64,000 nt of DNA from Leptospira fletcheri (GTDB taxonomy: Bacteria; Spirochaetota; Leptospiria; Leptospirales; Leptospiraceae). Where the stretch lies: assembly GCF_004769195.1 (NCBI RefSeq), contig NZ_RQET01000008.1, forward strand, positions 62,001-126,000. The letters are read 5' to 3'. The position numbers and the translations under genes were made by a program. Shown here one piece after another: positions 1-10,112 of the stretch. A model generated the notes under the pieces. The model was not told the DNA's origin, ran no database searches, and saw nothing but the letters and a program-made list of their open reading frames with translations. Position 1 is the stretch's first letter, and each line of letters opens with the position of its first letter.

Positions 1-481
1 GTATCTCCGCCGCGGTCGTTTCCACGTGGATTTTGATATTGGATTCGTTTTCGAACTGTTGCGGCATCCAGGAATTCGGATTTTCGGATACCAATTGTTT
101 TGCTCTTTCGATCGCACCGGGCATCCCTTTTTCGCGGGGAGTGAGGTCGAATTCCGCGCCGTAAGCAGCCATGATCCTGCGCCTTTCCACACTCATGGAC
201 TCGGGCATGACCAGAATCAATCTATATCCTTTTACGGCAGCTACGAGAGCCAGACCGATTCCGGTATTTCCGGAAGTCGGCTCGATAATGACTGTATTTT
301 TGGTAAGTTTACCGCTTTTTTCCGCATCCTCGATCATGGAAAGAGCGATACGATCCTTGATGGAACCGCCTGGGTTGGATCGTTCTAATTTCACATAAAC
401 GTTATGCTTGGAATCGAAGAGACGATTGATCTTCACATGAGGAGTATTTCCTATTGTCTCTAGGATATTATTTGCTTTCAT
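1..481 (-). CDS. cysK: Cysteine synthase A, N-terminal part (runs off the left edge)
   Basis: O-acetylserine (thiol)-lyase: makes L-cysteine from O-acetylserine and sulfide with PLP, in the cytoplasm. The visible 160 residues begin [14 protein letters not shown] and contain the PLP-lysine segment NPGGSIKDR (Lys about residue 42) and the phosphate loop TSGNTG at about 69-74, both diagnostic of the CysK/CysM/CBS fold. The ATG at 481 is preceded by a purine-rich AAGGAAA. The C-terminal half lies outside the window. CysM or cystathionine beta-synthase are alternatives, but the N-terminal pattern fits CysK best. Confidence 0.93.
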   Translation of the reverse strand, partial: MKANNILETIGNTPHVKINRLFDSKHNVYVKLERSNPGGSIKDRIALSMIEDAEKSGKLTKNTVIIEPTSGNTGIGLALVAAVKGYRLILVMPESMSVERRRIMAAYGAEFDLTPREKGMPGAIERAKQLVSENPNSWMPQQFENESNIKIHVETTAAEI

Positions 482-524
482 TTCCTTTTCCTACCTCTGA
501 AACATTGCTCTCTGCTTGGCTACT

Positions 525-552
525 ATATTAGAAGGGTTTTTCAATATATCAA
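525..552 (-). promoter_or_regulatory. Putative sigma-70-type promoter of cysK
   Basis: On the minus strand TTGATA (547-552) and TAATAT (525-530) are separated by 16 bp in an AT-rich stretch of the 160-bp gap upstream of cysK, with the predicted start of transcription about 35 bases before the ATG. The -35 region overlaps an imperfect AT-rich inverted repeat that could be an operator. Found by eye only. Confidence 0.4.
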
Positions 553-641
553 ATATTTTCAATAAAAAAAGAGGGGATTCCTGATTTTTTCCGTCATTCT
601 GGTGGATCGGGCCTTCTTCCGATCGAAAACGAACCCCAAAC

Positions 642-1724
642 TCAAACAGACCGGAGAACGATCGCGGACAAAAAAGCCTCCGTTTCCGAACCCCAAGAAA
701 ACCCGAGCCCTCTGTATACCGCATACAACGTAGAGATGTGAACGTTGGAGTCTCCGGGAGTCGCGGCATACCCTCGAACTTCCCTACCTTGCACTTCCAG
801 CGCGTTGGTGGGAAAGACCGCATGGGAAAAAATTCTACCGTACAAACCTCGATCCCGTCCGGAAGAAAAAATCGAATTCGTGGAAATCAGTTCCGTCACG
901 GACAAAAAAGGATCGGTCGCTATCCTTTGCAGAATCTTTTCCCGCCGGGTTTCCTTTTTCAACCTCATCCGAAAACGGATCAAGTGCATATAGGGAGAAT
1001 TGATCGTGATCGAAGAGGAACTGATTTTCAAACCGAATCCCAAGGGCTCGTAAACTTCGTTTAACAATCTTCCGTGATGCGTTCCTGATTCGGATTCTGG
1101 AAGAACCAGAAGCGGCCCGGTCACGTGGGGATCGTTCTTTGCCATATCTGCGTCCCTCCGGATCACGAAAAAATCCGCCTCTTCCAGAATGGAGGGCAAT
1201 TCGGAGGGCTTTTCTTCATAAAAAGGGCGCAGGATTCCGGCTAACGTATGAGTATTACAGGTGGAAACGTGCAGAAATCTGGGAAGGTTCCCCTCCAACA
1301 GAGGAGCGCTTTCCGGATACAGAAATTGGGGACCGAATTTGTGCTCGCTTCCCTGCGCGATAAACAGACGGATGTGACCGTACTCCGAAGTTTCATATTC
1401 TCCGATCCGCTTCTCCGCGATTCCCGGCGGAGAAGAATCGCAGAGAACTTGAGAGCAATCCAAGGCTTCTTTTTTGGAAACCCAATGAGGGAAGTACTGT
1501 CGGACTCCGTTTTCTCCATCGTCCACTAACTCCGCGCCTTTTTCGGATAAGGACAATAGCTGAGGAATTTCGGACTTTTGCAGGCGGAAAGGTTCCACGA
1601 AGACCCGAAAACCTCCGAATCTAGACTTTAAGAGTAGCAGAAGGGAGGCTAAAGGCCAACCTATGACTCCAGTTCCCCTCAAATACGTTCCCCGATCGGG
1701 AAGAACTTGTCCGGGTTCCATCAT
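642..1724 (-). CDS. Divergent type II (archaeal-like) glyceraldehyde-3-phosphate dehydrogenase-like protein
   Basis: 360 residues. A Rossmann-type loop GTGVIG (17-22) opens the protein. A cysteine in STCNT (Cys about 156) sits where archaeal type II GAPDH has its catalytic Cys in SCNTT. This is followed by a VIRRDAD segment (about 187-193) and THHG (about 215-218), matching the RRAADP and SHHGPD segments of the type II family. The C-terminal alpha/beta part also fits. The family oxidises glyceraldehyde 3-phosphate; whether this divergent member does so is unknown, and a role as another aldehyde dehydrogenase or a non-enzyme is possible. The ATG overlaps the stop of the upstream carbonic-anhydrase-like gene (ATGA), so the two are translationally coupled. 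A classical type I gap lies 3 kb away. Confidence 0.6.
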   Translation of the reverse strand: MMEPGQVLPDRGTYLRGTGVIGWPLASLLLLLKSRFGGFRVFVEPFRLQKSEIPQLLSLSEKGAELVDDGENGVRQYFPHWVSKKEALDCSQVLCDSSPPGIAEKRIGEYETSEYGHIRLFIAQGSEHKFGPQFLYPESAPLLEGNLPRFLHVSTCNTHTLAGILRPFYEEKPSELPSILEEADFFVIRRDADMAKNDPHVTGPLLVLPESESGTHHGRLLNEVYEPLGFGLKISSSSITINSPYMHLIRFRMRLKKETRREKILQRIATDPFLSVTELISTNSIFSSGRDRGLYGRIFSHAVFPTNALEVQGREVRGYAATPGDSNVHISTLYAVYRGLGFSWGSETEAFLSAIVLRSV

Positions 1725-2281
1725 TCGTAGCTCGGCCGGGAATAGAACGGGTCGTTCATATAGTTCGTTTTGTACTTAACGTAATTTCCCGTAGTACGAA
1801 CGATGATTTCCCTCTCCTTATCCGTAATGTCTCTTACGATTTTTCCGGGGGAACCCATGACCATCGCGCCCGGCGGAATTTTTTTCCCTGGAGTGACCAA
1901 GGCGCCGGCGGCAACGAAGGCGTATTCCCCCAATTCCACTCCATCCATCAAGGTCGCCCCCATTCCTACGAAAGAATAATCCTGTAAGATGCATCCGTGA
2001 ATGGTGGCACGGTGTCCGATGGAAACGTGGTTTCCGATTTCCACCGGATATACGTCTCTCGCAACATGGATCACAGTCATGTCCTGGATATTCACGTTCT
2101 CTCCGATACGTATGTAATTCACGTCCCCGCGTACCAGAGTCTGGAACCAGATAGAGGAATCCTTTCCGATAGTGACATCGCCCACGATCTGGGATCCCGG
2201 AGCTAAAAATACGCTGTCATGGATCTTAGGACGTTTTCCTAAATATTCGAGCACAGTTCCGTGACCGGCAAAATCTACCAT
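1721..2281 (-). CDS. Gamma-class carbonic anhydrase / YrdA-like hexapeptide-repeat protein
   Basis: 186 residues of left-handed beta-helix hexapeptide repeats ([25 protein letters not shown]). The three histidines that bind the metal in gamma carbonic anhydrases are conserved: one in TVIHVAR (about 72) and two in SIGHRATIH (about 90 and 95). Likely a trimeric cytoplasmic Zn/Fe protein; activity on CO2 is family knowledge and many YrdA-type proteins have none measured. I place the start at 2281 (MVDFAG) because it has an AGGGAG ribosome site and avoids overlap with the divergent gene at 2384; the frame is open further upstream to 2407. Stop and start overlap with the next gene (ATGA). Confidence 0.82.
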   Translation of the reverse strand: MVDFAGHGTVLEYLGKRPKIHDSVFLAPGSQIVGDVTIGKDSSIWFQTLVRGDVNYIRIGENVNIQDMTVIHVARDVYPVEIGNHVSIGHRATIHGCILQDYSFVGMGATLMDGVELGEYAFVAAGALVTPGKKIPPGAMVMGSPGKIVRDITDKEREIIVRTTGNYVKYKTNYMNDPFYSRPSYE

Positions 2282-2383
2282 CTGGGTCTCCCTTACTTTC
2301 CTTCGAATCGCTTCCATGGTCTCCCGCACAACACCGTCCCACAAGTCGAAATTCCTTTTGACCGTCGAGACTGCGGAAGAAAG

Positions 2384-2950
2384 ATGGGGAGGATGTTCAC
2401 GGCTCACAAAGGTTTCGGCGAAAAGGAAAAGAAATTCGACAAAAAGAGATTCGCAAAACTGTTCGGAATTTCACTCGGGTTAGGCATAACGATCGCGCTC
2501 CTACTCCGTTCCTGGGTTCTATTTCCCTATTCTCCGGAAACCTCCGAGATGAATCCGGCGATGCCGAAAGGAAAGCGGATCTATGTATTACGTTGGATCC
2601 GACCCGCTTCCCTATTTTTGGGCGACGTGGTTTTGGCGGAACATCCTTCCCAACCGGGAAAAGTGGTCTTGGCTCGGATCGTAGGCAAGCCGGGAGACAC
2701 GATTTCCATGAGGGAGAAAGTATTATATCGAAATAATATTCCCGAGACGGAAGGAAATCTCCCCTACAAGATTTCTCATTCCGATTCTAGGAATCCTTTT
2801 CCTTCCTCCCATTCCAACCGGGACAATTTCGGTTCCGTGTTGGTGGAAGATCGAAATTTCTTCCTGCTCTGCGACAACCGGGATGACTGCCTGGATTCCA
2901 GGGACTTCGGTCCGATTCCGTTCGAGAAATTCATCGGAAAAGCGCTTTAG
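2384..2950 (+). CDS. Signal peptidase I (S26) family protein, catalytic residues missing
   Basis: 188 residues, one N-terminal membrane segment (about 27-45), then an S26-like body: SEMNPAM (54-60) aligns with the SGSMEPT box, [10 protein letters not shown] (96-105) with the KRVIGLPGD box, and [15 protein letters not shown] with the GDNRDNSxDSRxFG box. The fold is therefore clear, but the residue before Met in the first box is Glu55 instead of the nucleophilic Ser, and the general-base Lys in the second box is Ala97. It probably cannot cleave signal peptides by the usual Ser/Lys dyad. Start 2384 has GGAAG five bases upstream; the frame is open further 5' but overlaps the divergent gene. The 3' end overlaps the convergent gene by 4 bases. 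Confidence 0.75.
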   Translation: MGRMFTAHKGFGEKEKKFDKKRFAKLFGISLGLGITIALLLRSWVLFPYSPETSEMNPAMPKGKRIYVLRWIRPASLFLGDVVLAEHPSQPGKVVLARIVGKPGDTISMREKVLYRNNIPETEGNLPYKISHSDSRNPFPSSHSNRDNFGSVLVEDRNFFLLCDNRDDCLDSRDFGPIPFEKFIGKAL

Positions 2951-4617
2951 ATCGATTCCTTTCTCCGAAAAATCTCGAAATGAGAACCGGTGATATCCTC
3001 GAAGGAAGCTACGGAATCATATTCCTTTTCCAACCGTTCCTTTAGGTAGGACCATCTCCGTTTTTTCTCCCCCTCTTTCCATTGGATCGGATCGTTGGAA
3101 ACCACGATGAGATCGAAGGGACTCCGGTCCCATTCCGAACCCAGGCGTTTTCTTAAAAATTCCTGCTCGGGAGTACCGCTCCAGAGACCATAATCCAAGG
3201 TAAAGAAGGAATCGAACTCCAAGCCGTATCGAAGTACTGCGGCCAGAGAGAAAGTGGAGCTGTCCAAACAAAGGTACGAGATTTTTTCGTGGGTGTTTCG
3301 CAATTCCGGTACGATCCGATCCAACTCTTCGTAGAGCCGGAACGGTTGCCACCCTTGCGCTAACTTGGGCCCGACCAAACCGTTCGCCCGGTACATTCCC
3401 AAAGTGATCTCCTGCCTTCGGAAAGACGCGTACAGCAATGCGAGAAAAAGTAAAATCCAGGCGTGGGTCTGGAGGGGTCTATCCCGACTTTCCATCTTCA
3501 GGTGCCGAGCCGTCGTCTCCGCTCCGAAGCCGATCAAAATCGCAGCCATCACCTGCAGGATCGTCCAGGCAGGAATCAGATAATAGTGAAATCCCCTTCT
3601 TTGGATCCAGTAACAAAGAATTCCCGCTGCTAAGAAAGAAATCGAGAAAGGAACTTCTTTGTATTTCTTCGTCAAAACAAACGCTAGAAATACGAATACG
3701 AAATAACCTCCGAATTTCTTTTCCCTAGCGTTGCTCAGAGGAAGAAAAAATTCCGATGGAGAAAAAGAAGCCAAAGAAGAGATGGCGGATTTCCATGAGG
3801 GAAGAACCCACCAACGATTGTGGGATTGCACGTTCCAGTACAACGCGTCGAATACCGCTTCCGGTTTTCCGGAAACGACAGCCGGCCAAAATAAGAACAA
3901 AAAAACCGCGAAGCCTGCCGGAATGCAAAAGAACAAGGATCGGACCTCGTTCTTTTTCAAACGGAAAAAAACGGACCGTTCCTGCGAATCGGAATCCTTC
4001 CAAATTCGGAACGATTCCTCTAAAAGTGCGAACCCGAAAAATAAACCGAAGAAAGGTTTGATCAGTACGGAAAAGACGAATAAAGCGGAATAGACCGGAG
4101 CGAAACGAAACAGTCGCGCCCTCCGTTCCTCCGCTCCTTTTTCCGAACGAAAAGAAAGTATGTTCCAAAAAACCAAAAGAGGGAAGAGAAAAATCGTTTC
4201 TCTCTGAAAACTTCCGTACGGAGCCGCCTCTCCAGGAAGGGTCAAAAAGAGAAGACCGCCTGCAAAAGCGGAGAAGGTTCCGAAATTCCGGTACAAATAC
4301 AAAACCAGAAGCGCATCACATGCGAGGATCCAGACCAATTCGGAAAGTCGGATCCCGAAATCTCCGGTTCCGAATCCGGCCATCAGGAGCAGATTGGTCC
4401 AATGCGTCCCAGGTAGATTGAACGAATAGAAATCCAGGTAGGGCAATTTTCCGCGGAGGATCAGAACCGATTCCGCACGCAATTGGGACGCGTCCAAACT
4501 CAAATACGCAGGCCAATGTAAGAAAGAACCGTAAAATTCGATCAGGTTCTTGAGAAAATACGCGGCGAGCCCCAAACCGAGCGCAAGAAATAGAAACTGG
4601 ATTCTCGAGATTTTCAT
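2947..4617 (-). CDS. GT-C fold polytopic membrane glycosyltransferase-like protein
   Basis: 556 residues. Many hydrophobic segments (first at 7-25, then clusters to about 400) are followed by a soluble C-terminal part of about 120 residues. After the first membrane helix a loop containing the acidic pair in SLDASQ is followed by a long second loop, the layout of GT39/GT83-type (PMT/ArnT-like) transferases that use lipid-phosphate-linked sugars on the outer face of the inner membrane. I cannot assign donor or acceptor. Convergent with the signal-peptidase-like gene, 4-base overlap at the stops. The ATG at 4617 directly precedes a hydrophobic helix, which supports this start. Confidence 0.7.
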   Translation of the reverse strand: MKISRIQFLFLALGLGLAAYFLKNLIEFYGSFLHWPAYLSLDASQLRAESVLILRGKLPYLDFYSFNLPGTHWTNLLLMAGFGTGDFGIRLSELVWILACDALLVLYLYRNFGTFSAFAGGLLFLTLPGEAAPYGSFQRETIFLFPLLVFWNILSFRSEKGAEERRARLFRFAPVYSALFVFSVLIKPFFGLFFGFALLEESFRIWKDSDSQERSVFFRLKKNEVRSLFFCIPAGFAVFLFLFWPAVVSGKPEAVFDALYWNVQSHNRWWVLPSWKSAISSLASFSPSEFFLPLSNAREKKFGGYFVFVFLAFVLTKKYKEVPFSISFLAAGILCYWIQRRGFHYYLIPAWTILQVMAAILIGFGAETTARHLKMESRDRPLQTHAWILLFLALLYASFRRQEITLGMYRANGLVGPKLAQGWQPFRLYEELDRIVPELRNTHEKISYLCLDSSTFSLAAVLRYGLEFDSFFTLDYGLWSGTPEQEFLRKRLGSEWDRSPFDLIVVSNDPIQWKEGEKKRRWSYLKERLEKEYDSVASFEDITGSHFEIFRRKESI

Positions 4618-4706
4618 GCGGATGACAGTTTGGGAAATTCCTTTTTCCCTCTCTCCATTTCAAGTAAAATGGAGGTTTTGTGCCGTTACGGGCTTAAAAA
4701 AACGGA

Positions 4707-4732
4707 TTTTCAGGAAGGTTTTACCCTGAAAA
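4707..4732 (+). promoter_or_regulatory. Perfect inverted repeat upstream of the gap operon
   Basis: TTTTCAGG (4707-4714) and its exact complement CCTGAAAA (4725-4732) are separated by 10 bases, about 70 bases before the gap start codon in the 183-bp divergent intergenic region. It may be a repressor operator or a leader hairpin; no poly-T follows the second arm within the repeat, so a classical terminator is unlikely. Confidence 0.4.
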
Positions 4733-4773
4733 TATGTTCCTTGAGCGGGTTTTCAACGCGCACAACTCCATAG

Positions 4774-5808
<1,035 letters not shown>

Positions 5809-5811
5809 TAG

Positions 5812-6999
5812 ATGCAATTACCTAGACTCGAGCAAGAAGAGCTAAGGGGGAAGCGCGTCTTCCTCCGAGTCGATTTTAACGTTCCTCTGGAAAACGGCAA
5901 AGTAACCGACAAGACTAGGATCGAAAAAACCCTTCCGACCATAGAACTTCTGATCAAGAAAGGCGCGAAGATCGTCATCGGAAGCCACTTAGGTCGTCCG
6001 AAAGGAAAACCGGATCCTCAATTTTCCATGGAGCCGGTATTCGAAGTGTTTCAAGGATTGGTTTCCGTTCCCGTATTCTTCTCGAAAGACGTGGTCGGCG
6101 AGCAAGCGAACCAACTCTCCAAACAATTGAAGGAAGGGGAAATCCTCGTTCTGGAAAATCTTCGGTTTCATAAGGAAGAAGAGGAAAACGAAGCAGGGTT
6201 CTGCAAGAAATTGGCTTCACTCGCGGACGTTTATGTGAACGACGCCTTCGGTGCCGCTCATAGGGCTCACGCTTCTACGGAAGGAATCGCTCACCTGCTT
6301 CCTTCCTTTGCCGGACTTTTGATGTACAAGGAAATCACGGAACTCTCCAGCCTTCTCTCTAGGCCTGCCAAGCCTTTCGTAGCGATCATCGGCGGTTCCA
6401 AAGTTTCCTCCAAAATCAGCGTGATCAAAAACCTCATCGATAAGGTGGATCATATCCTGATCGGAGGCGGAATGACCTATACCTTCCTGAAATCCAGAGC
6501 CATTCCGGTAGGGAACTCCCTGGTGGAAAGGGATTTCGAAGTGGAAGCATTCCAACTGATCGAACGCGCGGGGGTTGCAGGAGTGGATTTCCAACTTCCT
6601 GTGGATCATATCATCGCGGACAAATTCGACCCCAAGGCGAAAACCAAGACGGTCGATAAGATGGGAATTCTGGACGGCTGGATGGGAATGGACATAGGTC
6701 CCAAAACGGTTTCGAATTACGAAAAAGTAATCAAAAACGCCTCTACCATCGTCTGGAACGGTCCTATGGGAGTTTTCGAATTCGACAAATTCGCGGAAGG
6801 AACCATGGCGATCGCTAAGGCGGTCTCGAAATCCAAGGCCAAAACGGTTGTCGGAGGAGGAGATTCCATCGCAGCGATCAATAAAGCCAAAGTGGAAGAT
6901 AAGATCACTCACGTTTCCACAGGCGGAGGCGCCTCCTTGGAATTTCTGGAAGGAAAAAAACTTCCGGGAGTGCAGGCTCTTCTGAAACAGCCGGAGTAA
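5812..6999 (+). CDS. pgk: Phosphoglycerate kinase
   Basis: Transfers phosphate from 1,3-bisphosphoglycerate to ADP. 395 residues, typical for bacterial Pgk. Substrate loop RVDFNVPLE (about 19-27), GSHLGRPKG (about 58-66) and the nucleotide-site motif [11 protein letters not shown] near residue 345 are present, with both Rossmann-like lobes intact. Starts three bases after the gap stop with no room for a separate promoter, so co-transcribed with gap and probably translationally coupled to it. Confidence 0.98.
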   Translation: MQLPRLEQEELRGKRVFLRVDFNVPLENGKVTDKTRIEKTLPTIELLIKKGAKIVIGSHLGRPKGKPDPQFSMEPVFEVFQGLVSVPVFFSKDVVGEQANQLSKQLKEGEILVLENLRFHKEEEENEAGFCKKLASLADVYVNDAFGAAHRAHASTEGIAHLLPSFAGLLMYKEITELSSLLSRPAKPFVAIIGGSKVSSKISVIKNLIDKVDHILIGGGMTYTFLKSRAIPVGNSLVERDFEVEAFQLIERAGVAGVDFQLPVDHIIADKFDPKAKTKTVDKMGILDGWMGMDIGPKTVSNYEKVIKNASTIVWNGPMGVFEFDKFAEGTMAIAKAVSKSKAKTVVGGGDSIAAINKAKVEDKITHVSTGGGASLEFLEGKKLPGVQALLKQPE

Positions 7000-7039
7000 T
7001 AATCCGCGAACCTCTAGAATATTAGGAAGGAAATAGAAT

Positions 7040-7792
7040 ATGCGCCCGAAAATCATCGCAGGGAACTGGAAAATGAACCTCTCGGAAAAGGAAGCCCTTG
7101 CCTTGGCAAACGGTCTCCGGGAGAAACTTCCGGCCATCCGAAAAGAAAAGCGGGCCTTAGTATTTCCTTCCGCCGTTCATCTCGCCTCAGTAGCTAAAAT
7201 CCTGGAAGGAAGCGGAATCGACGTAGGGGCACAGAACATCTATCCTGCTTCCTTGACCGCCATGACCGGAGAAACCAGCCCAGATCATCTGAAAGAATTC
7301 GGAGTCAAGTTCGCATTGGTAGGACATTCCGAGAGACGCCAGTTTCTAGGAGAAACGAATTCTTTCTGCAACCAGAAAGTCCGTTATTTGGCAGAGAACG
7401 ATTTTACGGTCGTGTATTGCGTGGGAGAAACCCTTTCTGAAAGAGAAGCAGGCCGGACGTTCCAGGTACTCGGCGCACAGATCCGAGAAGGTTTGGGAAA
7501 CATCACGAGCGGACTGTTTCCCAAAATCTGGGTTGCCTACGAACCCGTTTGGGCGATCGGAACGGGAAAAGTCGCCACCCCCGTCCAAGCCCAGGAAGCG
7601 CATTCCTTCCTGAGAAAGGAAATAGCGGCGCTTTTTCAATCGGGAGAGGATGTGGCAGCGTCTCTTCCGATTCTATACGGAGGCTCCGTAAAACCGGACA
7701 ACGTAAAGGAACTGCTTTCCCAGCCGGACATAGACGGAGGGTTGGTGGGCGGCGCCAGCCAAAAGCTCGAAAGTTATTTAGGACTTTTTTAA
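7040..7792 (+). CDS. tpiA: Triosephosphate isomerase
   Basis: Interconverts dihydroxyacetone phosphate and glyceraldehyde 3-phosphate. 250 residues, full TIM barrel. Lys11 in GNWKMN, His96 in VGHSERR, Glu168 in [11 protein letters not shown] and the phosphate loop YGGSVKPDN are all present. Third gene of the gap-pgk-tpiA operon, 40 bases after pgk with AAGGAAATAG upstream of its ATG. Confidence 0.98.
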   Translation: MRPKIIAGNWKMNLSEKEALALANGLREKLPAIRKEKRALVFPSAVHLASVAKILEGSGIDVGAQNIYPASLTAMTGETSPDHLKEFGVKFALVGHSERRQFLGETNSFCNQKVRYLAENDFTVVYCVGETLSEREAGRTFQVLGAQIREGLGNITSGLFPKIWVAYEPVWAIGTGKVATPVQAQEAHSFLRKEIAALFQSGEDVAASLPILYGGSVKPDNVKELLSQPDIDGGLVGGASQKLESYLGLF

Positions 7793-7904
7793 TCCCTTCT
7801 TTCGGACGGTTTTTAATTGTCAGGAGGCGGAGTCGCCGTACTTTGGATGAGAAGTATGTCCGGAACCTTCGGACCGACCCAAAAACCTTAGGAAGTTTCT
7901 CAGC

Positions 7905-8279
7905 ATGGGATTTATAACCGGAACGATTCTAGTTCTATTCGTTTTCGTGAGCCTTTTTCTGATTTTGCTCGTAATGATTCAGACCGGAAAAGGAGGTATG
8001 GGAGGCGTTTTAGGCGGGGGTGCCAGCCAATCCGTATTCGGTTCTTCCACTGCGGATGTTTTGACCAAAACGACTCGGGTTGCCGGCCTTCTTTTTTTGG
8101 CACTTTCTCTGATTCTTTCTTTCCTTTTCGCAAAATCTAGTGGATACAATACGACTCCGGTTCCGGAAGTCGTGCCTGAGGCCTCTGCTCCGGTCCCGGA
8201 AAAACAAGGAGGAAACGATGCCCCCACTGTTCCGACTCCCCAGAGCACGACTCCCCCGACTGCACAGCCCAAGCCGTAA
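7905..8279 (+). CDS. secG: Protein translocase subunit SecG
   Basis: 124 residues. Two membrane helices (about 5-27 and 55-74) flank the conserved cytoplasmic loop containing [11 protein letters not shown] and [10 protein letters not shown], the signature of SecG, the small accessory subunit of the SecYEG channel. A Pro/Thr/Ala-rich tail of about 40 residues extends the protein beyond E. coli SecG length, as seen in other bacteria. 112 bases after tpiA, a common neighbour; AGGAAG lies before the ATG. The last 62 bases are shared with the next gene in another frame. Confidence 0.95.
   Translation: MGFITGTILVLFVFVSLFLILLVMIQTGKGGMGGVLGGGASQSVFGSSTADVLTKTTRVAGLLFLALSLILSFLFAKSSGYNTTPVPEVVPEASAPVPEKQGGNDAPTVPTPQSTTPPTAQPKP
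8206..8212 (+). promoter_or_regulatory. Strong ribosome binding site inside secG, fixing the start of the next gene
   Basis: AAGGAGG lies five bases before the ATG at 8218, inside the secG coding sequence. It selects 8218 rather than the earlier in-frame ATG at 8140 as the start of the downstream exported protein. Confidence 0.7.
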
Positions 8280-8982
8280 GCGCTCCTTGGGAACCCGCCA
8301 AAGGAGAACAGAACAGTTCCTCCTTTGGTCGTCCTTCTTTCTACTCCTCTTTTTTTCCCCTATCCTTTCCCAATCCCAAGGGGGAACTTCCTCGTCTCCC
8401 TCAGGAACCGCTCAGATCTTAAACCAGAGAATTTTGAAAGCGTACGAAAGCTTAGGAGTCGCAAGGGAACTTCTGAAATTCGAAAGAATGGAAAGCCTTC
8501 CCCAAGGTACAGTGGTTTCCTGGGTGGGGACCTTCCCCAATCGAAAGGGGGTCAAGATCACGAAATTTTCCGTGACCCCGTCCAGAAGCCCAGGAGGAAT
8601 CGAACGATCCGAGGAGAAATCCATTCTTTTGGAGTTCAACGGCTCCACCCTGTCCAAGGTGGAGTCCGAAATCAAGACCGCAAATTATGCGACAGAGGAC
8701 ACCACTCTGGTGCGAATGACGGACAATACTCCTTTGGACAATAATGTGGACGACCTGCTGATTTATGCGGATCGAAACGGTAGGGCTGCGGAGTATCCTT
8801 TGAATTATCTGCCGGACGAAGGCGTGAGCCGGGAACGTTCCGAATTCAAAAAGGAATTTTACCTAAAACTGATCGAGGATTTTTTCATTCAGGTTCTTCG
8901 GATCCAGGAAATGCAAAACCAACAATCCGCGAAAAATCAAAAAAAATTACTGCAAACTTTTAAAGAATCCCTAGAATATTGA
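8218..8982 (+). CDS. Exported protein of unknown function
   Basis: 254 residues. A basic N-terminal stretch rich in Arg is followed by one strong hydrophobic segment (about 34-50, ending SPILSQS), which looks like an uncleaved anchor or a long signal peptide; the rest is soluble and mixed alpha/beta, with a charged helical end. I recognise no family. It overlaps secG by 62 bases and is followed after four bases by a histidine kinase, so it may be the periplasmic partner of that sensor; this is inference from position only. Confidence 0.75.
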   Translation: MPPLFRLPRARLPRLHSPSRKRSLGTRQRRTEQFLLWSSFFLLLFFSPILSQSQGGTSSSPSGTAQILNQRILKAYESLGVARELLKFERMESLPQGTVVSWVGTFPNRKGVKITKFSVTPSRSPGGIERSEEKSILLEFNGSTLSKVESEIKTANYATEDTTLVRMTDNTPLDNNVDDLLIYADRNGRAAEYPLNYLPDEGVSRERSEFKKEFYLKLIEDFFIQVLRIQEMQNQQSAKNQKKLLQTFKESLEY

Positions 8983-8986
8983 CCGG

Positions 8987-10111
8987 ATGTCATCCCTGAT
9001 GGAAAACCTCCAAGACCGAGCGGAGGAACTCCAAGCGATTCTAGACGGAATTACGGAACCCCTGGTTCTCATCGATCCCGGGTTTCGGGTTCGCCGTGTC
9101 AATCGCGCTACGCTGGAGTTCTCCGACGAATCGGATTTCCCGTCCGTATTAGGAAGGAAATGCTATGCCCTCTTATACAATCGGTCCGGCATTTGTCCTT
9201 TCTGTCCCATGAAGGAACATCACGAAAACGAGGCAGACTTCAACCGCGAATTCGAAGGAAGGAACGCGATCGGACGGGAAGTCTTTCATGTGATCAACGA
9301 CCAAAAGGAAACCCTTTATTTGGATTTCTTTCCCATCAAAAAAGAAGGAAAGGTCGTTTCGGTGGTGGAAAAAATCAGCAATATCACCAGACTCAAGGAA
9401 AAAGAGGACGAAAACCTACGCATCCGGAATCTGGCCTCTCTCGGAACCTTTATTTCGGGTGTAGCCCACGAATTGAACAACCCCTTGACCGGTATGAGCC
9501 TGACGCTCCAAAATTTAATGAACAATCTCTCTAGCGTGGATCCGGATTTCTTCCGGAAACGATTGGAGATGATCAAGGAAGATTTGACCCGTGCCGCTAT
9601 GATCGTTGCGGACATCATCAGTTTCGCCAAACCGGACAAGTTGGTAACAACTTCCGCAGATATCTACGAGACGATTTTGAAAGCGAAGGATTCCGTGATT
9701 TGGGTTTATCCGGTCCTATCCAAGAATGTAGAATGGGAGATCTTGGGAGAGCCGGGCACCTATTTTCAATTCAATCCGGTCAAGATGGAAAGGCTTTTCA
9801 TTAACCTGTTCAAGAATTCCCTCCAAGCGTACGACTACGGCGAGGGCAAAATCCGCGTAGAGATCCGCCGGACTAGGAATATGCTGCACGTATTCGTGGA
9901 GGACACCGCCGGCGGAATTCCAGAAAGCATGTTGGATAAGATCTTCTCCCCTTTCTTTACCAAGAACAAATCCGGTATCGGTACCGGGTTAGGACTATCC
10001 ATCTGCCATTCCATCGTCAGAGAGCATAGCGGAGAATTGACCGTACGTTCCTACAATCGTAGGACTAGATTCAGAGTCTCTCTTCCCTTAGAACAGCCCA
10101 GAGGAAATTAA
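8987..10111 (+). CDS. PAS-domain sensor histidine kinase
   Basis: 374 residues with no membrane segment, so a soluble cytoplasmic sensor. A PAS domain (about 10-130) contains [13 protein letters not shown], two cysteines spaced CxxC that could hold a metal, heme or redox switch. A dimerisation/phosphoacceptor helix follows with His161 in [12 protein letters not shown], then a HATPase domain with N-box ([10 protein letters not shown]), G1 box (EDTAGGIPE) and G2 box ([11 protein letters not shown]). It should autophosphorylate on His161 and pass phosphate to the regulator encoded one base downstream. A Met at 8999 is an alternative start. Confidence 0.9.
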   Translation: MSSLMENLQDRAEELQAILDGITEPLVLIDPGFRVRRVNRATLEFSDESDFPSVLGRKCYALLYNRSGICPFCPMKEHHENEADFNREFEGRNAIGREVFHVINDQKETLYLDFFPIKKEGKVVSVVEKISNITRLKEKEDENLRIRNLASLGTFISGVAHELNNPLTGMSLTLQNLMNNLSSVDPDFFRKRLEMIKEDLTRAAMIVADIISFAKPDKLVTTSADIYETILKAKDSVIWVYPVLSKNVEWEILGEPGTYFQFNPVKMERLFINLFKNSLQAYDYGEGKIRVEIRRTRNMLHVFVEDTAGGIPESMLDKIFSPFFTKNKSGIGTGLGLSICHSIVREHSGELTVRSYNRRTRFRVSLPLEQPRGN

Positions 10112-10112
10112 A

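Noticed and set aside
6217..7137. Long open frame (306 codons) on the minus strand across pgk and tpiA
   Set aside because: Antisense to two conserved enzymes; same shadow effect, no start signal or family.
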